Source: JBDRFZ01 sp043818395
GTDB lineage: Bacteria; Patescibacteriota; Patescibacteriia; 2-12-FULL-60-25
Assembly: GCA_043818395.1 (NCBI GenBank)
Contig: JBDRFZ010000028.1
Location: 1-45,480 of the forward strand
DNA length: 45,480 nt
Reading direction: 5' to 3'
Shown: piece by piece, positions 45,088 to 45,480 of the stretch
How positions within the stretch are numbered: position 1 is the stretch's first letter
Layout of the letters: every line of letters begins with the position of its first letter
Program-made: the position numbers and the translations under genes
The notes under the pieces: generated by a model
Told to the model about the DNA's origin: nothing
Databases searched by the model: none
The model's input: only the letters and a program-made list of their open reading frames with translations

Positions 45088-45480
45088 TCATAATTTCGGA
45101 AAAAGGCGACCAAACATATCGTCTTCGATATTAATATGCATCTCTCGTCGATTAACTTTTTCGCAAAATTCAATCGGCGGATTTTTGATTATAGCCAAGG
45201 ACTGCTGCTCGCTCCCCTCGCCCATAACCAAAGTCGCGGCCGTAGCTAAACCATCAGCGATGTTGGTGCTGGAAAAAACAAATTTTCTCCCGAAGATATC
45301 CGGTTTATTACGATAGTCTTTCACGCCGTGAAAACCGGCATAACCCAAAGCCAGGCTAATAACGCCGGCCCTAAGCGGAAGAAGTCCACTATCGGAAATC
45401 AAAACACCGAGATGTTTTACTTTAAATTTTTGTTGCAATTTTTTACGCAGCACAGAAGCGGTTCTGTAACTGTCTTTCGG
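45088..45480 (-). CDS. CofE-like gamma-glutamyl ligase, C-terminal part (cut by window edge)
   Basis: The frame stays open through the right edge (first visible codons PKDSYRTASVLRKKLQQKF), so the start is outside the window. About 130 residues are seen: LGVLISDSGLLPLRAGVISLALGYAGFH, split over the conserved ISDS metal-site loop, DYRNKPDIFGR, STNIADGLATAATLVMGEGSE and a final IEDDMFG. These match the F420-0:gamma-glutamyl ligase family. True CofE adds glutamates to coenzyme F420-0; Patescibacteria carry CofE-like proteins whose substrate is uncertain, so F420 itself should not be assumed. The downstream zinc-ribbon gene is on the same strand, 76 bases away. Confidence 0.8.
   Translation of the reverse strand, partial: PKDSYRTASVLRKKLQQKFKVKHLGVLISDSGLLPLRAGVISLALGYAGFHGVKDYRNKPDIFGRKFVFSSTNIADGLATAATLVMGEGSEQQSLAIIKNPPIEFCEKVNRREMHINIEDDMFGRLFPKL

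Noticed and set aside
45088..45480. Proof of an F420 cofactor pathway
   Set aside because: Only the C-terminal part of a CofE-like ligase is visible, and no other F420 gene is in the window.

Overview
The window looks like a chromosomal segment of a Patescibacteria (Candidate Phyla Radiation) bacterium. The clues are a membrane protein of the 'baseplate J-like' family common in those genomes, three proteins carrying the two-helix pilin-like domain linked to their type IV secretion loci, a threonyl-tRNA synthetase without a TGS domain, many genes whose -10 box sits 4 to 12 bases before the ATG (leaderless-type promoters), and many small intergenic repeat families. TGA serves as a stop (for example at the end of dnaE), so this is not a TGA-recoded lineage. 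The exact lineage cannot be fixed from the sequence alone.

Layout. 1-2.5 kb: two helical proteins of unknown function. 2.5-5.7 kb (minus): thrS behind a T-box leader, and a baseplate-J-like membrane protein. 6-10.3 kb (minus): a helical zinc-ribbon protein, a 54-residue basic protein missed by length cut-offs, and a large soluble protein with one canonical and one degenerate GGDEF domain. 10.4-19.7 kb (minus): a small unknown protein, dnaE, a one-helix membrane protein, pheT, pheS and rseP. 20-23 kb: a lipoprotein-like gene with C/G-ending codons, then murI and a phosphomannomutase on the minus strand. 23-28 kb (plus): lemA, htpX, a ClpC-type AAA+ gene and a low-complexity membrane protein. 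28-35.7 kb: an envelope module with a TolB-like propeller, a DsbA-fold protein without catalytic cysteines, and three paralogues that each carry a signal segment, a pilin-like two-helix domain and a different C-terminal domain (sulfatase-modifying-factor-like, possible NlpC/P60-like, lytic-transglycosylase-like). 35.7-38.8 kb: an AbiE toxin-antitoxin cassette between a broken 5' copy of radA and intact radA. 38.9-45.5 kb (mostly minus): recG, a HAD phosphatase, a codon-biased unknown gene, tRNA-Arg(GCG) with a GIY-YIG nuclease among broken tRNA copies, a membrane protein, a 2-Cys peroxiredoxin, a zinc-ribbon protein and the C-terminus of a CofE-like ligase.

Three themes deserve attention. First, palindromic repeats of the intergenic type also lie in frame inside essential enzymes (twice in pheT, once in murI), adding surplus peptides. 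Second, two small cassettes (abiE in radA, GIY-YIG in tRNA-Arg) appear to have broken a host gene while leaving an intact copy at one end. Third, the pilin-domain fusion triad looks like a modular surface system in which one membrane anchor displays different wall-acting or binding domains.
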